Source of the DNA: Geobacter sp. UBA1603
GTDB taxonomy: Bacteria; Desulfobacterota; Desulfuromonadia; Geobacterales; Pseudopelobacteraceae
NCBI GenBank assembly: GCA_002322035.1
Contig: DCNF01000020.1
Coordinates: 46,119-53,073, forward strand
Direction of reading: 5' to 3'
Length of the DNA stretch: 6,955 bases
The notes beneath the pieces are model-generated. The model was not told the DNA's origin. It searched no databases and saw only the letters and a program-made list of their open reading frames with translations. The position numbers and the translations under genes were made by a program. Of the stretch, positions 1 through 6,955 are shown in pieces. Each line of letters opens with the position of its first letter. Position 1 is the stretch's first letter.

Positions 1-467
1 TGCTGCTGGCCGCCGGAGAGCTGATTGGGGTAATGCTCAAGCCGGTCGGAAAGTCCCACCACAGCCAGGGCGGTTTCAACATGTTCGCGCCTCTCCCGCC
101 GGGAAAGGCCGGTCAGAAGGAGCGGCAGCTCTACATTTTCAAAGGCGGTCAGTACCGGGATCAGGTTGTAAAACTGGAATATGAATCCGACATGGGTTGA
201 ACGCCAGCGTGCCAGTTCACGTTCTTTCAGTCCAGCTATGTCAATGCCGTCGACAATGATTGAGCCGCCGTCGACGGAATCGATACCGGCAATCAGGTTA
301 AGCAGGGTGCTTTTGCCTGAACCTGACGGACCCATCAGCGCCAGAAACTCTCCCCGGGCGATGTTGCAGGAGATATCCTCCAGTACGGCAACCCGCTGGC
401 TGCCACGCAGGTAGGACTTAGAAACGTTGCGGATCGAAACGATCGTATCTTCGGGCACCCCGGCCAT
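1..467 (-). CDS. ABC transporter ATP-binding protein, LolD/MacB type (partial, C-terminus beyond left edge)
   Basis: This is the nucleotide-binding subunit of an ABC exporter; it hydrolyses ATP in the cytoplasm to drive a MacB/FtsX-type permease. The translation from ATG at 467 gives 155 whole codons before the window ends. Visible motifs are a Walker A loop GPSGSGKST (residues about 46-54), a Q-loop in the stretch [11 protein letters not shown] (Gln about 98), and the ABC signature LSGGQ (about 150-154) just before the edge. Walker B, the D-loop and the H-loop are not in the window. The Q-loop region followed by a [12 protein letters not shown] stretch is typical of the LolD/MacB/FtsE branch rather than of nutrient importers. 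The ATG lies 2 nt after the stop of the adaptor gene, so the two are co-transcribed and probably translationally coupled; a purine-rich AGAAGAAGAA run at the adaptor's end could serve as a weak ribosome site. The exact substrate cannot be told. The family call is very secure. Confidence 0.95.
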   Translation of the reverse strand, partial: MAGVPEDTIVSIRNVSKSYLRGSQRVAVLEDISCNIARGEFLALMGPSGSGKSTLLNLIAGIDSVDGGSIIVDGIDIAGLKERELARWRSTHVGFIFQFYNLIPVLTAFENVELPLLLTGLSRRERREHVETALAVVGLSDRLEHYPNQLSGGQQ

Positions 468-469
468 GC

Positions 470-1684
470 CTATTTCTTCTTCTCTGCTATCGTAATCCGG
501 GCACCATCACGTAGTTTTTCCGTGGGCCTGGCAACCACCCTGTCGCCGGAAGAGACGCCGGAAATCTCAACCAGATCGCCCAGTTTACCCCCAACGGAAA
601 CCGGACGAAACATCACCGACTCACCGGTTACCAGCCAGACGCCAGAGCGGCCATCCCGGGTGGTGACCGCACCGGGGCTGACTGCAGTCCGGGAAACCTG
701 ATCCGCCTTGCCAGCCTCCCGCTCAAGGAAAGCAACCTTGGCGCTCATATCCGGCAGGATCCGCGGATCGCTGTCAATGAACCGGACCTTGATCATCACC
801 GAAGCCTTGCTCCTGTCGGCGGTTGGTACAATCGTATGGACAACACCGCGAAAGCGGCCGCCCGGCAGGGCATCAAGGGTTATCTCGCACGGCTGCCCTT
901 TTTTGACCAGCACCAGATTTGATTCGGACACATCTGCCTCAACCTGCAGGGATGAAAGATCGGCAATGGTGACAACCGCCGCTTTAGCGTTAGCCGCGGC
1001 CCCGAGCGGGGTAATGATGTCGCCGACGTCGGCATTTTTTGTCAATACGACTGCATCAAACGGCGCCTTGATCATACTGTAGTCAAGTGCCACCCGGGCA
1101 GCCTCGAGAGCAGCTTCGGCACTGCGTACCGTCGCTTCTGATCCGCTGAATGCAGCTGAAGATCGCTTATAGCGAGCCTCGGCAGCATCAAATTCGGCCT
1201 GCGACACGATCCCCTGGGCAAGTAGCTTTTTCTGGCGGTCGAAGGACCGGGAGGCATCCCCCTGCTCGGCCTTTGCCTGATCGACATTTGACCTGGCATT
1301 CTGCAAAACTGCCTCCGCCTGCCGCAGCGAGGCCTGCAGATCACGGTTCTCAAGCCGGGCAATGACCTGCTCCCCGGAAACCCGGCTCCCTTCCTCAACC
1401 CCGATCCATTCAAGCCGCCCGGTTGTCTTTGATGCAACGGCAGCTTTGCGCTGGGCGACGATGTACCCGCTGGCATTGAGCAGGGTAAATGACTGGGTTG
1501 CGAATACCTGACTGACCGTAACCGTCTCAACCGAAACCGGACGCCGGGACACGATGATGACGGCTGTAATCACAAACAGTACAATGCCGGCAGTGATCAG
1601 AAACTGCTTGCGAAATCGGCCACTGCGGGAAGAAACGAGCGGAACAGATTTGTCGATCGATAATTTATCAAGAGATTGCGCCAT
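470..1684 (-). CDS. Periplasmic adaptor (membrane fusion protein) of a MacA/HlyD-like efflux system
   Basis: This is the adaptor subunit that links an inner-membrane transporter to an outer-membrane channel. With the start chosen here it has 404 residues. A short cytoplasmic tail precedes one membrane anchor (about 28-46, KQFLITAGIVLFVITAVIIV). Then come the first lipoyl half-motif (about 73-114, with TTGRLEWIGVEEGSRVSGE), a long Ala/Gln/Glu-rich coiled-coil hairpin (about 115-201), the second lipoyl half (about 203-225, SMIKAPFDAVVLTKNADVGD), a beta-barrel (about 240-330) and a C-terminal membrane-proximal domain. The length fits MacA-type adaptors. The frame stays open to an ATG at 1765. 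I prefer the ATG at 1684 because AAGGCGG sits 6 nt upstream of it, while the 1765 ATG has no ribosome site and overlaps a candidate -10 element. The gene is followed 2 nt later by the ABC ATPase gene. It could serve an ABC or an RND pump, but the ATPase neighbour favours ABC. Confidence 0.93.
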   Translation of the reverse strand: MAQSLDKLSIDKSVPLVSSRSGRFRKQFLITAGIVLFVITAVIIVSRRPVSVETVTVSQVFATQSFTLLNASGYIVAQRKAAVASKTTGRLEWIGVEEGSRVSGEQVIARLENRDLQASLRQAEAVLQNARSNVDQAKAEQGDASRSFDRQKKLLAQGIVSQAEFDAAEARYKRSSAAFSGSEATVRSAEAALEAARVALDYSMIKAPFDAVVLTKNADVGDIITPLGAAANAKAAVVTIADLSSLQVEADVSESNLVLVKKGQPCEITLDALPGGRFRGVVHTIVPTADRSKASVMIKVRFIDSDPRILPDMSAKVAFLEREAGKADQVSRTAVSPGAVTTRDGRSGVWLVTGESVMFRPVSVGGKLGDLVEISGVSSGDRVVARPTEKLRDGARITIAEKKK

Positions 1685-1690
1685 ACCTAA

Positions 1691-1697
1691 CCGCCTT
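1691..1697 (-). promoter_or_regulatory. Ribosome binding site that decides the adaptor start
   Basis: On the minus strand AAGGCGG lies 6 nt before the ATG at 1684 and differs from AGGAGG-type sites by one base. The longer alternative start at 1765 has no comparable sequence, so this site is the main reason for choosing the 404-residue protein. Confidence 0.6.
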
Positions 1698-1760
1698 GGC
1701 CTTATTCCACTGGCGTCGGCGCCCGGGGAATGCGTGTGATTTCTGCTGAAGCTGACAATC

Positions 1761-1789
1761 TTCATAGCACTATTTTACGATAATGTGAA
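1761..1789 (-). promoter_or_regulatory. Candidate sigma-70 promoter for the adaptor-ATPase operon
   Basis: Read on the minus strand, TTCACA (1784-1789) and TATGAA (1761-1766) are separated by exactly 17 bases, giving 5/6 and 4/6 matches to TTGACA and TATAAT. Transcription would begin near 1754, leaving a leader of about 70 nt before the ATG at 1684. The -10 element includes the upstream alternative ATG, which argues against that ATG being used. This is a by-eye call without experimental support. Confidence 0.35.
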
Positions 1790-1834
1790 GCATCCCCCGC
1801 CATGGTCTGTGCAGCAGTTTTTTCAGACCTGGTC

Positions 1835-1863
1835 GTGCAATTTGCAAAAGAGTGTGCTATAGG
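1835..1863 (+). promoter_or_regulatory. Candidate extended -10 promoter for eno
   Basis: TATAGG (1858-1863) is preceded by TGC, the extended -10 signature TGn. A weak -35 element, GTGCAA (1835-1840), lies 17 bases upstream. Initiation would fall near 1870, giving a leader of roughly 55 nt. A second pairing, TTGCAA (1842-1847) with TACATG after 17 bases, is possible but has a poorer -10. The region also carries the palindrome listed separately. Confidence 0.35.
1836..1846. repeat. Perfect 11-bp palindrome in the divergent control region
   Basis: TGCAA-T-TTGCA is a perfect inverted repeat around a single central T. It overlaps the candidate -35 element of eno and lies about 50 bp upstream of the adaptor promoter on the other strand. 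Its position suits an operator, but no known regulator is recognised from the sequence, and an 11-bp palindrome can arise by chance. Confidence 0.35.
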
Positions 1864-1871
1864 GTACATGA

Positions 1872-3221
<1,350 letters not shown>

Positions 3222-3246
3222 TACGATTGATCAGAGGATGCCGTAC

Positions 3247-3280
3247 ACAAAAGGCGGGGGATTGCTCCTCCGCCTTTTGT
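3247..3280. terminator. Bidirectional intrinsic terminator between eno and the convergent operon
   Basis: A near-perfect 34-nt hairpin has a 15-bp stem (11 outer pairs ACAAAAGGCGG/CCGCCTTTTGT, then four more including one G-U) and a TTGC loop. The stem is GC-rich at its core with A-rich and T-rich outer arms, so each strand reads into a TTTTGT run. It lies 25 nt after the eno stop and about 70 nt after the stop of the minus-strand operon, and so can stop transcription from both sides. The T-run is partly within the stem rather than after it. The rest of the 130-bp spacer holds no gene that I can see. Confidence 0.85.
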
Positions 3281-3351
3281 CTGTCAAAAAACTTCAAATC
3301 CAGATCAAGAATGATCAGGGCGACGACGAAGCAGCGCAGGGGACTCCGGAA

Positions 3352-4095
3352 TCAGTAAACCTGAGCATCGGGGTGCTCCACCATCGGATTAAGCCGTACC
3401 GCCAGGGAAAACAGGTAGGGGTAGTCATGCTTCAGGTGCTGCATATAGAGCAGCCATTCCCGTGAAAGATAGCCGAAAACACGCTTGATATCGCCATTGA
3501 TGTGATCCAGGTCGCTCTGGGGCATGCCGTCGAACGAAACCCGCGCTTCAAGCTCCTCCACCAAATGAAATACCGACCAGAGCAGATCGGTAAACTGCTC
3601 ATGCTCAAGCAGGTTCTGGTTTTCCAGCAGACCAACCAGAAAATTGCGCCGGTCGACCAGAAACTCCTTCAATGCCTGCTTATCACAGCCGGAACTGTCA
3701 ATTTTCAGATCAGCCGTATGCAGATACTGCAGGGCACCGGCATACTCATCGTCTTTCCAGGCTGCAGTAACCATCAGGTGTCTTCTTAACTGCCCGCAGG
3801 ATACCACATAGGGCGATAGTTCGCGCAGCAGGCGATTGCCGACTTCACTGAAAAACACCCCGATCACCATGTTGAGCTTGCGCATCACCGCCTGGCGCTC
3901 ACGCTCTTTCAGGATCCGTTCGAGGATCATGGTCACAAAGATCACATAGACCGGGAGAAACGCCAGATTGCCGAGAAACCAGATCGTCAGTTCCTTGAAA
4001 CTCCCCAGAAGCAGATAATCGGCCGCGTAGAGTACGACCGACGCAACAGCCAGGGCACTTAGCATGGCCGTACGGTTCAAAATCAGAGTATGCAT
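3352..4095 (-). CDS. Uncharacterised two-TM membrane protein with helical cytoplasmic domain
   Basis: I do not recognise a named family and assign no function. The 247-residue protein begins with two hydrophobic segments (about 10-30 and 36-58), joined by a very short loop (GSFKEL). A charged juxtamembrane helix with ERILKERERQAVMRKL (about 59-74) follows, which by the positive-inside rule places the rest in the cytoplasm. The remaining 170 residues appear soluble and mostly helical, with stretches such as FFSEVGNRLLRELSPYVV and SREWLLYMQHLKHDYPYLFSLAVR; no catalytic motif or metal-binding cluster stands out. It starts 7 nt after the permease stop and is the last gene of the pilC-pilS-permease unit. 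The start is uncertain: the ATG at 4095 has AGGGG 4 nt upstream, whereas ATG 4122 and TTG 4128 overlap the permease gene and lack a ribosome site. A role beside the permease or the kinase is only an inference. Confidence 0.88.
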   Translation of the reverse strand: MHTLILNRTAMLSALAVASVVLYAADYLLLGSFKELTIWFLGNLAFLPVYVIFVTMILERILKERERQAVMRKLNMVIGVFFSEVGNRLLRELSPYVVSCGQLRRHLMVTAAWKDDEYAGALQYLHTADLKIDSSGCDKQALKEFLVDRRNFLVGLLENQNLLEHEQFTDLLWSVFHLVEELEARVSFDGMPQSDLDHINGDIKRVFGYLSREWLLYMQHLKHDYPYLFSLAVRLNPMVEHPDAQVY

Positions 4096-4096
4096 A

Positions 4097-4104
4097 CCCC
4101 CCCT
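4097..4104 (-). promoter_or_regulatory. G-tract ribosome binding site that decides the start of the two-TM protein
   Basis: On the minus strand AGGGGGGG (one A and seven Gs) ends 1 nt before the ATG at 4095; its AGGGG part is spaced 4 nt from that ATG. The first G of the run is the last base of the permease TAG stop. The site supports the 4095 start over the longer overlapping forms. The G-run is also a homopolymer where sequencing or replication slippage could occur. Confidence 0.5.
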
Positions 4105-5269
4105 ATGTTTCTCGCAAGGCATCAACAATTTTCAAACGGCTGGCGCGGATGGCCGGAATAACACCACCCACAAAACCCATGATCAGCGAGAAACCGAGCG
4201 ATTTTCCAATAATGGCTGGCGTGAGTGTAAACGAGAACGCCAGCTCTGAAAAGGTTTGCCAGTTCATGGTCGAAATGGTGATCAACTGCATGAGGGATGC
4301 TCCGGCAAGGCCGGCAACACCTCCGGCAAAGCCCAGAAAGAGAGACTCGGCCAGAAACGCTGACATGATGCTGATACGCTGGAATCCCAGCGCCCGGAGC
4401 GTTCCGATTTCGGCAACACGGTTGGCCACAGCCGCATACATGGTGATCATGGCTCCGATTATCGCGCCAAGCGAAAATATGAGCGTCAAAGAAACGCCCA
4501 GAATCCGGAGAAATTTCGCCATTGCTTCAGACTGATCGCGATAGTAACGGGTCTCCCGGCGAATATCGACCGTCAGCCTCGGATCACGCTCCATATCCGC
4601 CTTCAGCGCATCAAAAGCCGACGGATCCTGCATACGGAATGTGATTGAAGAATAGGCTGACCTGCGGAAGGCCTGCATCAACTGGATCGCATCACCCCAT
4701 ATTTCAGAATTGAATCCGGTGGCACCGGCATCGAACACCCCCACCACCGTCCAGTCGCGCATGGCAAACCTCACCGTTTCACCGAGTCCGCCCCCCTGAA
4801 AGCGGGTCGAAATATTTCCTCCGGCCATGATTTCGGTCGAACCGGGCCGGGGAAAACGCCCCTCAACCAGTCGAACCTGGGGCCGTAGCGCCAGTGAAGC
4901 CTCGGAAACACCGCGGATAACCACATTGGCCGGTTTATTACTTTCGCGCTTGGGAAGACTGATCAGCACCACCAGTTCCTTTGCCAGGAGCGAGGTGCCC
5001 TGACTGCCGGTGGCAATGCCGGACCGGCTCTCTACAATAGCAGCCTGGGTGCGGTCGATGCCGCTCTGCACTTCTGAATTTGCCGCTTTGCGGGTAATAA
5101 TCACGTTATCGTCTGACCCGGTGTCCACCAGTGTCTTCTCCAGCCCGGCCGACAGCATAAGGATCGAAGCAAAAACAAACACAACCAGAGCCATGCCGGA
5201 AGCGGTCAAAGCCGTTGTCAGACGCCGAGTGGTCAGATTACGCAGGCTGTAAGAAAGCGGGATCGTCAT
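4103..5269 (-). CDS. ABC transporter permease, MacB/FtsX type, without fused ATPase
   Basis: This is the inner-membrane permease of a type VII ABC (MacB/LolCE/FtsX-like) system, which moves or extracts substrates on the periplasmic side by mechanotransmission. The 388 residues follow the family plan. One N-terminal TM helix (about 21-43) comes after the SYSLRNLTTRRLTTALT amphipathic lead. A large periplasmic MacB-PCD-like domain follows (about 44-255), then three C-terminal TM helices (about 256-280, 305-330 and 350-374). EIGTLRALGF (about 287-296) is the cytoplasmic coupling segment, and the C-terminal RASRLKIVDALRE is typical of the family. There is no Walker motif, so a separate ATPase is required; the ATPase at the left end of the window is the obvious candidate. 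The ATG at 5269 is 1 nt after the kinase stop, implying translational coupling with pilS. The substrate is unknown. An alternative is a lipoprotein-releasing LolC/E-like permease, but the nearby periplasmic adaptor gene favours MacAB-like export. Confidence 0.95.
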   Translation of the reverse strand: MTIPLSYSLRNLTTRRLTTALTASGMALVVFVFASILMLSAGLEKTLVDTGSDDNVIITRKAANSEVQSGIDRTQAAIVESRSGIATGSQGTSLLAKELVVLISLPKRESNKPANVVIRGVSEASLALRPQVRLVEGRFPRPGSTEIMAGGNISTRFQGGGLGETVRFAMRDWTVVGVFDAGATGFNSEIWGDAIQLMQAFRRSAYSSITFRMQDPSAFDALKADMERDPRLTVDIRRETRYYRDQSEAMAKFLRILGVSLTLIFSLGAIIGAMITMYAAVANRVAEIGTLRALGFQRISIMSAFLAESLFLGFAGGVAGLAGASLMQLITISTMNWQTFSELAFSFTLTPAIIGKSLGFSLIMGFVGGVIPAIRASRLKIVDALRET

Positions 5270-5270
5270 A

Positions 5271-6902
5271 TCAGTACGCCGGAAGCATGATTACAAATCT
5301 GCTTCCACCTTCGGCGGGAGTTTCCACCTGAAGCGTACCCCCGTGGGCTTCGATGATCCGGTAGGAAATAGCCAGCCCAAGCCCGGAACCTGTCGGTTTA
5401 CTGGTCCAGAAAGGCTCAAACAGGTGCAGCGCAGATTCCGGGTCAATGCCCGGGCCATTATCGCTGACAGTAATCACGGCAACCGGCGCCTTACCGAAGC
5501 CATCGGCACCGCTCAACAGAAAGCGCGACTCGATTTCGATCGAGCCGCTGCCTTTCAGAGCTTCGGCGGCATTATTCAGCAGGTTGATCAATACCTGCCT
5601 CAACTGGAACGGGTCGGCCTGAATGGTCATGTGGGCAGGGATAACGCTTGTGATCGTGACCTGCGTAAAACGCACGTCGGACGCCAGAAGCAGTCGCAGT
5701 TCCTCCACCAGCGGCCGCAGTTCAAAACGCTCGCGGTTCGGATCTGCCGGTCGGGCATAGGCGAGAAAATCTGTTATCAGACCATTGAGGCGGTCCGTTT
5801 CACGAACAACGATTTCAAGCAGCCGGCGGTCATTATCAGAAATTTCGGCATGATCCTTCAGCAGTTGGACCGAACCGCTCATGGCGGCCAAAGGGTTTCT
5901 GATTTCGTGGGCCATCCGGGCCGAGAGCTCTCCCAGGGCCGCCAGACGGTCAATCCGCTTAAGAGCGCTTTCCATCTGCCTCAAGCCGGTCAGGTCTTTA
6001 AAACTGAAAAGCATTCCGGAATATTCACCCGATGCGTCAAAAAAGGGAGCGGCCGTGTAGCCCAGCACCATCGAGGGGCCGTTCCTGCCATAGATCATTT
6101 CACCACTGACCGGACCCGATAAATCCTGCTCCTGCAGCTGCAATTCGGGGAAAAGCTCTTCAACTCGCATCCCCAGCACTTCATCCCGGGATATTCCGCA
6201 CACATGTTCAGCATGTGGATTGAAAACATGGATCAGCCCCTGGCGGTTTGTCGTCAAGAGCCCGATATCAATCCTGGAAATGATCGTTGCGTGAACCTGG
6301 GCCAATTCCTGGAAGTCAACGGACTTCTCATGCAGCGCCGCTTCAGTTTCGCGGGTTCGTTCGGCCAAAAAGCCGGTAATGAACCCGGTCAGCATGAAAC
6401 CCATCAGATTAAGAAAAATTGTGTAGAAGATCCGGGCCGCTCCAACCTGCTGCGCATCATACTGGCTGAGGCCGATAACATTCAACTGCCCGAAAAACTG
6501 GAAGTCGATAATCGCCCCATACAGAATTGCACAGAGAGATGCCGTGTAAATGGCCTGGCGGCGGCCAAGAAGCACCCCTGCGTTCATAATAGAGAGCAGG
6601 TAGAGGAATGAGTAGGGGCTGGTGACACCTCCGGTGAACAGCAGCAGCACCGTTACAAACAGAAGGTCCCAGATGGTCTGAAGGTAGGTTATGAAAAGCT
6701 GAAAGCGGGGTTGTTTAAGGACCGCCAGACATACGGTGGAAAAAAGAAAGGAGATGGCCATCAGCCTGACCATCCCCGTTCGTGGGAACTGCTCGACCAC
6801 TCCCGGCTCCTGGATGTTGAGCCAGAGAGTGGATACCAGAAAAAGGAACGATACTACCAGACGGGCATAGATAAAAATCCTGAGCTTTCGTTCAGGCCCC
6901 AT
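5271..6902 (-). CDS. pilS: PilS-type membrane sensor histidine kinase (six TM, PAS, HisKA, HATPase)
   Basis: This is a two-component sensor kinase that autophosphorylates on a histidine and passes the phosphate to a response regulator; in PilS systems that is PilR, which activates sigma-54 pilin promoters. The 543 residues show about six TM helices (between residues 9 and 180), with hardly any periplasmic domain, as in PilS. A charged linker follows, then a PAS domain (about 205-310, with IDIGLLTTNRQGLIHVFNPHA). The HisKA domain has H332 in the H-box MAHEIRNPLAAMSGSVQLL. The HATPase domain has an N-box NLLNNAAEALK (about 440-450), a G1 box with D481 in SDNGPGID, an F-box FEPFWTSK (about 495-502) and a G2 box GSGLGLAIS. 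All catalytic boxes are intact. The ATG lies 2 nt after the pilC stop, which supports the pilS name; other NtrB/ZraS-like kinases share the catalytic core. No pilR follows: the next gene is an ABC permease. Confidence 0.93.
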   Translation of the reverse strand: MGPERKLRIFIYARLVVSFLFLVSTLWLNIQEPGVVEQFPRTGMVRLMAISFLFSTVCLAVLKQPRFQLFITYLQTIWDLLFVTVLLLFTGGVTSPYSFLYLLSIMNAGVLLGRRQAIYTASLCAILYGAIIDFQFFGQLNVIGLSQYDAQQVGAARIFYTIFLNLMGFMLTGFITGFLAERTRETEAALHEKSVDFQELAQVHATIISRIDIGLLTTNRQGLIHVFNPHAEHVCGISRDEVLGMRVEELFPELQLQEQDLSGPVSGEMIYGRNGPSMVLGYTAAPFFDASGEYSGMLFSFKDLTGLRQMESALKRIDRLAALGELSARMAHEIRNPLAAMSGSVQLLKDHAEISDNDRRLLEIVVRETDRLNGLITDFLAYARPADPNRERFELRPLVEELRLLLASDVRFTQVTITSVIPAHMTIQADPFQLRQVLINLLNNAAEALKGSGSIEIESRFLLSGADGFGKAPVAVITVSDNGPGIDPESALHLFEPFWTSKPTGSGLGLAISYRIIEAHGGTLQVETPAEGGSRFVIMLPAY

Positions 6903-6904
6903 GC

Positions 6905-6955
6905 TTAACCGCCAACCGCCCCCGCCAGCTTGAATATCGGGAGATACATGGCAAC
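6905..6955 (-). CDS. pilC: Type IV pilus inner-membrane platform protein PilC (partial, last 16 codons)
   Basis: Only the 3' end is present, reading VAMYLPIFKLAGAVGG and then TAA at 6905-6907. The YLPIF motif close to the C-terminus is characteristic of the PilC/GspF family, the polytopic inner-membrane platform on which the PilB and PilT motors act. The stop is 2 nt from the pilS ATG, so the two are in one operon. The identification rests on 16 residues, but the motif, its distance from the terminus and the following PilS-type kinase agree with each other. The alternative within the same family is a type II secretion GspF protein; the kinase next door favours the pilus. The rest of the gene lies beyond the right edge. 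Confidence 0.82.
   Translation of the reverse strand, partial: VAMYLPIFKLAGAVGG

Noticed and set aside
1830..1846. Possible sigma-54 promoter (TGG...TTTGCA) upstream of eno
   Set aside because: The GG and GC elements are separated by 11 bases instead of the 10 that sigma-54 requires, and the -24 element TGGTCG matches TGGCAC poorly.
3304..3317. Short inverted repeat GATCA-AGAA-TGATC in the convergent spacer
   Set aside because: A five-base AT-balanced stem is too weak for a terminator and is expected by chance; the strong hairpin nearby explains termination.
3222..3351. Open minus-strand frame continuing in phase after the TGA of the two-TM protein, suggesting readthrough or a broken longer gene
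   Set aside because: The extension passes through the terminator hairpin and towards eno, has no conserved-looking content, and the protein already ends naturally; the open frame is likely chance.
5343..6122. Plus-strand open frame of 259 codons antisense to the histidine kinase
   Set aside because: It lies wholly inside the kinase gene, whose domains and catalytic boxes are unmistakable. The antisense translation shows no family motif and is a by-product of GC-biased codon use.

Overview
The window looks like a chromosomal segment of a Gram-negative bacterium. It is moderately GC-rich, with G-rich Shine-Dalgarno sites and an envelope-spanning ABC export system with a periplasmic adaptor. 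A Desulfuromonadales/Geobacter-like member of the Desulfobacterota is my best guess. This rests on a type IV pilus pilC tail followed directly by a PilS-type sensor kinase, the order I recall from Geobacter pil clusters, and on the general look of the proteins. It is inference, not a database result.

Layout, left to right. At 1-467 (minus) is the N-terminal part of a LolD/MacB-type ABC ATPase that runs off the left edge. At 470-1684 (minus) is its HlyD/MacA-like periplasmic adaptor, 2 nt upstream of the ATPase, so the two form one transcription unit. At about 1685-1925 is a divergent control region with candidate promoters in both directions. At 1926-3221 (plus) is a complete enolase gene, eno. 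At 3222-3351 is a short convergent spacer with a strong bidirectional hairpin terminator. At 3352-4095 (minus) is an unrecognised two-TM protein with a helical cytoplasmic domain. At 4103-5269 (minus) is a stand-alone MacB/FtsX-type permease. At 5271-6902 (minus) is a six-TM, PAS-containing histidine kinase of PilS type. At 6905-6955 (minus) are the last 16 codons of pilC.

The four right-hand minus-strand genes (pilC, pilS, permease, two-TM protein) are separated by only 1-7 nt and read as one operon ending at the terminator shared with eno. The permease carries no ATPase domain. The nearest visible ATPase and adaptor are on the other side of eno in the same orientation. The simplest reading is that all three belong to one tripartite MacAB-like exporter whose genes are split by eno, though another permease may lie off the left edge.

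The most notable point is contextual. PilS is normally followed by its response regulator PilR, but here it is followed 1 nt later by an exporter permease and an unknown membrane protein. No CRISPR array, tRNA, rRNA, insertion sequence or phage-like gene is seen. I found no clearly unprecedented system. The best candidates for follow-up are the pilS-permease-unknown-protein operon and the unknown protein itself.
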